DNA of 64,000 nt from Beroe forskalii (taxonomy: Eukaryota; Ctenophora; Nuda; Beroida; Beroidae): assembly GCA_011033025.1 (NCBI GenBank), contig WFMF01000205.1, forward strand, positions 238,157 through 302,156. Direction: 5' to 3'. Below the pieces are notes generated by a model. It had not been told where the DNA came from. It ran no database searches and saw only the letters and a program-made list of their open reading frames with translations. This document shows, one piece after another, positions 59,174 to 64,000 of this stretch (position 1 is the stretch's first letter; each line of letters begins with the position of its first letter). A program made the translations under genes and the position numbers.

Positions 59174-60130
59174 AGTATATAACAGAAACTGGTGGACACT
59201 GGACAGTGGACACCCAGGACTCTCAGAGTTGGCAAGAGTCAGAAATGAATTAACTCGGAATCAAAAGAGACAGGAGTCACAGATTAGAAATGGACTCAGA
59301 AGAAAAAGGAGTCAGTAGTGATAAACTCAGAGGTGACAAGAGTCAGAGGTGGCTGTACTCAGAGGAGACGGGAGTCAGAGGTAAAGCTAAGTAATGGACC
59401 AGGAGTTGACCGGAGTAAGGGGTTATTAACTACCTTAGAACGTGTATTTATAAAGGTTGTAATTTGGGGATTTTTCGGAAAAATCCCCATATTTTCGCCT
59501 ACCATGACAGTTCAAAATGAAGGACCATTATCATATGTTAACTAGAGTAATGACTTGAGAAAGTTCCCCAAATTACAACTTACCAAATTTGTAAACACCA
59601 AAATTTTACTCCACATAAATACACCTCCTAAGGTAAGAAGTGGCTTGCAAATGGAGTCTGGACTCAGAGGTGAGGAAGTCGAAGAACATGCGATTCTGAG
59701 GTGATGAGAGTCAGAGTTTACTGGACTGAGACCATTCTGATTCTCTGAAATGGAAGGGTTCAGAGGTAAATTGAGCTAGAGGTCACTGGACACTGAGGTG
59801 ACTCATGACTGGACTCAGAGGTGAATGGGCTCAGAGGTGTCGGGAGTTAGAAGTGACTCAGAGGTAATGAGAGTCCAAAGTGAGTGGGCTTAAAGGTGAC
59901 TTGAGTCAGAGAATCAGAGGTGCCTTAATTCAGAGTCAGAGTGTACTGGACTTGGACATCTCTGAACTCAGAAATGACTGGATTCAGAGTTTAATTGAGC
60001 CAGGTATGACTTGACGTTGACTCTGAGGTGACTGGCCTAAGCGGTGACAAGAGACAGAGGTGACAGGAGCCAGAGGTGAATGGGCTCACAGGTGACAAGA
60101 GTTGGAGGTCACTGTTTGACTGAGAGAAAG
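59174..60130. repeat. degenerate GACTCAGAGGTGACTGG array, part 3
   Basis: Contains the empty-site copy (about 59908-59930) of the LINE insertion and a small MITE at 59454-59581. Confidence 0.85.
59454..59581. mobile_element. 128-bp MITE-like inverted repeat
   Basis: AGGTTGTAATTTGGGGA at the left pairs with TCCCCAAATTACAACTT at the right. A hairpin TGGGGATTTTTCGGAAAAAT lies inside. Confidence 0.7.
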
Positions 60131-60480
60131 TCACCACTGAACTCTGGCTCCAAAATTACGCTAATTCACCCTGGCACTACTTTATAGTTTATACTGACAC
60201 CACTTTACCCTGATACTATTTCGCCTCGACACCAAAAATGACGCCCTGGCTCCAAAATGACGGTAATTCACCCTGGCACTACTTTATACTGACACCACTT
60301 TACCCTGGTACTATTTCGCCCCGACACCATTTTACCCTGACTTCACTAAACCCTGACACCTACCCTGACACCACTTTAATTTGACACCACTTTAATACTC
60401 TGACAACGTATTACCTCGATACAACTTTACACCGACACCATTTTGACCTGCCCACACTTCACAGGGTAAAGTGGTTTCAG
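60131..60480. repeat. degenerate GACACCACTTTACCCTG repeats
   Basis: About 20 loose copies of TGACACCACTTTACCC, CTGGCACTACTTTA and similar words. GACACCAC is shared with the 38-bp satellite but the period is not. Confidence 0.8.
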
Positions 60481-60897
60481 GGTAGATATTATACCGACAC
60501 GTAACTTAGACCGTGTACAGTGTACACCTCACTACATTTAAGATTATTACTGATCAATTCAACGAATAAAGTGTCATGTTAGACCAATTCTATTCCACAC
60601 ATCGAAAAAGGAAGTTTGAATTTTATCGGCGATAATTATCGCTTTATCGGTATCGGCGATGATTATGAAAAATTATCTATTATAGCCGATAATGATTTTA
60701 TAACCGATAATGCAAACTGTAGCATAAATGGGCTTCATGTACTTTAGTAACTTTGATATGATAGTTTTGCGTCGAAATTAAGGTACATAAAATCAAGGAA
60801 TATGAAATTACTTATTAACATTAAATTAAAGAAGCATGAAATTAAAGAACTAAGAAGCATTAATTGATCATGTAATAAGCGGTTACATGTCGAAGTG
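60481..60897. other. no gene recognised
   Basis: Contains short GATAATTATCG-type palindromes at 60628-60710. Confidence 0.5.
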
Positions 60898-61001
60898 GTG
60901 ACCGTATACCGCAACTTACATGGTCGAGGCGACAGCCGAGACTGTGTAAGTTGGGTAATGGACGAGGCGTGCCGAGTTCATTATCAAAGGTATACGGTCA
61001 C
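60898..61001. repeat. T-shaped (three-way junction) palindrome
   Basis: A stem GTGACCGTATACC (60898-60910) / GGTATACGGTCAC (60989-61001) encloses two side hairpins. One is CAACTTACA...TGTAAGTTG (60912-60953) with inner GTCGAGGC...GCCGAGAC. The other is TAATGGACGAGGC...GCCGAGTTCATTA (60956-60983). No coding region is associated. Confidence 0.85.
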
Positions 61002-61489
61002 AGCTGAGATCATGGAACCGGATTATACCCCGACCAGAAACAGCTGGGAATGACTATCTACGGCCAAACAACAGTATTTCTTCCCACTCGGGTCTGACGA
61101 CCCTCGTCCGGATTCAACGCTTAAGTAGATTTTTGAGTGCTCCTTTATGAAATAAAATTTCATTTTAAGATTTTTTGCACTGTTAGTCAGTGGAGACGGT
61201 ATAATCAAACTTACACGGTCGCTAAAACAAGCTTGGGAGGGGTATAATAAAGTATAACAAGTTGTTGGTAAATAACATAATGCGTATGTAAGTACCTTCA
61301 GTCTTCACCTTTTGATCTATGTTTATCTGCTTTGGTGACGATATCATAATTTTCTAATTTTATAACGTTTTATTATAAAGTTCAAAGACTCAGTTACTGT
61401 AAGGGATTTTCTGATTTTGTAATATTTTGATTTTGATAATTACACACTCAGTATCATGAAAGATACACACATTTTACACGCAGCTCTCG
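61002..61489. other. no gene recognised
   Basis: ACTTACACGGTCGCT near 61211 echoes an arm of the T-shaped palindrome. Confidence 0.45.
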
Positions 61490-61800
61490 AAAGCCCTTAA
61501 AACCCGCAAAAACCCGCAAACACCCGTGAAAACCCGCAAAAAACCCTGTGAAAGTCCGTAAAAACCCGCAAAAGCCCGTGAAAACCCGCAAAAAGGCCGT
61601 AAAAACCCGCGAAAGCCCGTGAAAACCCGCAAAAAGCCCGTAAAAACCCGCGAAAGCCCGTGAAAAGCCCGTAAAAACCCGGGAAAAGCCCGTAAAAACC
61701 CGGGAAAAGCCCGTAAAACCCGTAAAAACCCGCAAAACCCGTGAAGGCGCGCAAAAACCGTGAAAGCGTGCAAAAAACCGTGAGAGCCCGAGACAACTTG
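61490..61800. repeat. GTAAAAACCCGCAAAAGCCC minisatellite
   Basis: About 20 short words (AAAACCCGC, AAAGCCCGTG, AAAACCCGGG) with a period near 15-30, related to 52900-53200. Frames are artefacts. Confidence 0.9.
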
Positions 61801-61839
61801 GAAAAATCCGTACGAGCTCCCCCGTTGGGGAGGGCTTCA

Positions 61840-61938
61840 AATGTCCCAGTTGTCCCAATTGTCCCAAAAACCAGTCCCAAACTCAAAAAAAAGTAAATTG
61901 GGACAGGGACAATTGGGACAATTGGGACAATGACACTC
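61840..61938. repeat. GTCCCAATTGTCCC module with G-tract end
   Basis: GTCCCAGTTGTCCCAATTGT at the left and GGGACAATTGGGACAATGAC then ACTCCCCCC at the right: an inverted structure matching the reverse complement of 46363-46440. Confidence 0.85.
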
Positions 61939-62759
61939 CCCCCATCATTCTGCTCAACCAGTTGACTCAGCAAATCGACTAAATTGCCCAATTAGGCCAC
62001 TTGACTTCATAAGATCTTCATAAATTAGAGCTTTTTGTCTTCAATTTATGTCCTAGCAGAACTTTTGCCATAACTTCGGGTTTTAGGAACCATAAACTAC
62101 TTTTAGTTTTCAGGAAAATTTATATGCCAGGCCCCATCAGGCAGTAAACCACAAGGATGCAAAAAGTGGTAATGTGGTCAAATTTTGCCTAGAGGCTAGA
62201 AAAAATCCAATTTTGGCCAATGGCTGTTAGACCCCGGTCTCAAAAGCGGATCAGTTAGGTTTCTGGCCCTAACTTTTAGGAAGGCTTGGAAAACCCATTT
62301 GTAAATTTCTGGCTGGATAGGATCTTGACCTTGAGTAGTGATAGCTGATATATCACCCATACTTTATATTACTTGGCTCCAAGTCCAACCTTCACCGATC
62401 ATGATAATCTGAATGTTATCATATTATCTAACCCTTATCTCGGGCCTGGAGCTTTCTTAATAACAAATTTTTCGGCTTCATTGGCTATATCATGCCCGCT
62501 AACAGGTCTGGCCGTGGCGTAACATGCTTGACCCCGAATCTATGACTGCATGCTATTGACAATTGACATGTTTTTGTGCTGCTTTGATATGGCATGATCC
62601 AATCACCATTATACCAGGCCCCCTCCCATGCTCTTTTTTAACACCATAAACTGCAATGAAGATATGCAGTAAAGCTCTCCATTATTCCATTGTACTATTT
62701 CTTATATTCTCGGCTTTGCCTCGACCATGTAATTGTAAGTTGTAATATTATATTATATG
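61939..62759. other. no gene recognised
   Basis: Ordinary AT-rich sequence; no exon or repeat supported. Confidence 0.5.
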
Positions 62760-62767
62760 GTCACGAC

Positions 62768-63743
62768 CATAGCTTCCGAACTGCCCCTTTTTTTGAGGCG
62801 CCCCTCTCATGCCCTCCTTTTTGGGTCTTGCCCTCCGAGCCCTGCTTTTTGCCCTCTTTTAGGCCCAGTTTGCCCTCCTTTTTGACCCTTCCCAAAATAC
62901 ACCTAATATATACGGCCTTAAATAGGTCTCTCTGAGCGGTTTCCAAAGAAAAAAAAAAGGTCGACCATATATTTCGGAAATACATCTAACAGGCACTGGC
63001 TCCGATTGATTTTGAAAATCTACTTTTAGTAAATTTGCTCCTAGAAGACACCTTAAGTTCCTGAAACACGTCCATGACTTTGAAAATACACCCAATAAGC
63101 ACTTTATCTCGGATTGATTTTGTAAATACACTTTACTGAATTCACCTAAAATACACCTTACTCTCCAGTGCCAAATAGAAGGGGGGGTCGAAATAAACGT
63201 CTTTGGGTAGTGAATTAGCAAAATCGCTGCAAACGGTGGGGTCTCAATTAAACGAGTGGTGATGGGATGATGAGACTCCAGTCACAAAATTATCAAATCG
63301 CAAGAGGAACAAAGCGATATGTATGGAGCTGCCATAAAAATATTTGCTGTATGATTACCTTGGACACTTTATTTCATATAGGAATATTATTTTTGGTCAA
63401 ATCGCTGTTTAAATCAGTTTTCAGAAAATTTATTTTGAAAAATCCAAAAAATGAGCTAACGGGGAGAGGTTGCCTAATAAGTTGTCTTTAGCTGGGAAAA
63501 AGTCAAAATTGCTGTTAACGCCCCCCCCGTTTATTTGGCACTGGAGAGTAAGTTCCTGATATACACCCATGATTGTGAAAATACACCTAATAAGCACTAT
63601 AATCTCGGATTGCATCTTTGAGGCGGTTTCCAAAAAAAAACGCCACTATTTTGTAGATTATTGCCCTCTTTTTGCGTTGATTTGCCCTCCTTTCTGGGCG
63701 AAAAACTGCCCTCCGAACGGATTTTCAAAGGTCGGAAGCTATG
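62768..63743. mobile_element. hAT-like non-autonomous element, 8-bp TSD
   Basis: Ends CATAGCTTCCGA and, inverted, TCGGAAGCTATG, with a perfect 8-bp target duplication GTCACGAC (62760-62767, 63744-63751). The subterminal part is rich in TTTGCCCTCCTTTTTG words and AAATACACCTAATAAGCACT repeats. A 388-bp MITE is nested at 63161-63548. No transposase is seen. A fragment of the same family lies at 54990-55162. Confidence 0.9.
63161..63548. mobile_element. 388-bp MITE with TA target duplication, nested
   Basis: Ends CTCTCCAGTGCCAAATA and, inverted, TATTTGGCACTGGAGAG region, flanked by TA (63159-63160, 63549-63550). Poly-G and poly-C tracts stand just inside each end. Confidence 0.83.
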
Positions 63744-63751
63744 GTCACGAC

Positions 63752-64000
63752 TTCTGAGCTCAATTGAATTCATTTCATGAAATTCGTTCAAGATATAATG
63801 TCCAGAACTAGGTATATATCGTTTCAGAAACTCAGAAAGATGGAAAATGATGTTTGTTAGAATTTTCATAAGCTATTTCGGGACTACAATTTGAGAGTTT
63901 TATATGCATTTTCTCAATATAATTGTTCCACTGCGGTTTCAATCAATGGTCACTTGATCAAAGTCAATCAATAAATGGCCTATGACCAGTTTTAGTTTTC
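63752..64000. other. no feature recognised
   Basis: AT-rich sequence to the window end. Confidence 0.5.

Noticed and set aside
58836..59318. Long Lys/Gly/Glu/Arg and Phe/Leu/Ser/Pro reading frames
   Set aside because: Both strands are open only because the sequence is (AAAGG)n.
60898..61001. Integrated parvovirus terminal repeat
   Set aside because: Only the T shape is similar; no replication or capsid coding sequence and no paired repeat is present.

Overview
The window is nuclear DNA of an invertebrate animal, probably marine. It has GT-AG introns, tRNA-derived SINEs, Penelope-like and LINE remnants, an LTR element with an initiator-Met-type primer site, and exons of two conserved animal genes. 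I cannot name the species. Base composition is AT-rich outside the satellites. Genes are sparse: most of the 64 kb is repeats, many nested inside one another.

Layout. 1-3265: a TTAA-flanked element with ~328-bp inverted repeats and a decayed, intron-bearing protein-primed DNA polymerase B (minus strand). 3306-8375: a complete non-autonomous LTR retrotransposon (copy A) with identical 226-bp LTRs and a perfect TCCAT target duplication. 8376-14824: two tandem two-exon genes (minus strand) for small secreted cysteine-rich proteins, with minisatellites, a MITE and a SINE whose core has become a 60-bp tandem array. 16361-19029: the last exons of PSME4 (PA200). 19030-22140: intergenic DNA with three foldbacks and a tandem duplication. 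22143-24791: six exons of an ACAD9/VLCAD-type acyl-CoA dehydrogenase whose 3' half is not visible. 25545-31014: a 38-bp satellite split by a long-TIR element, then a head-to-tail array of ~270-310-bp units. 31667-32308: LINE reverse transcriptase remnant at an assembly gap (32309-32408), followed by poor-quality sequence and a 41-bp minisatellite. 36396-46362: a degenerate array interrupted by a G-tract-ended element (36837-43691, itself hosting LTR copy B) and by a Penelope-like fragment. 46363-52760: a composite TIR element with E-box-bearing subterminal repeats and at least three nested elements. 52760-64000: minisatellites, a degenerate array interrupted by an ORF1-only LINE, a T-shaped palindrome, and a hAT-like element with a nested MITE.

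The two conserved genes are ordinary: a proteasome activator and a mitochondrial acyl-CoA dehydrogenase. The notable content is mobile. Several insertions can be proved inside the window because an uninterrupted copy of the same sequence (an empty site) exists elsewhere in it: 4769-5499, 49487-51416, 51519-52056 and 57338-58562. A recurring theme is transposon-like units whose body is tandem repeat (G-tract/GGTACC, GGAGGCT, GTCCCAATTGTCCC with CCCGTAAAAACCCGC), suggesting that mobile elements seed the satellites here.

Limits: everything was read by eye. Repeat boundaries without a stated target duplication are approximate, and family assignments rest on recalled motifs, not searches.
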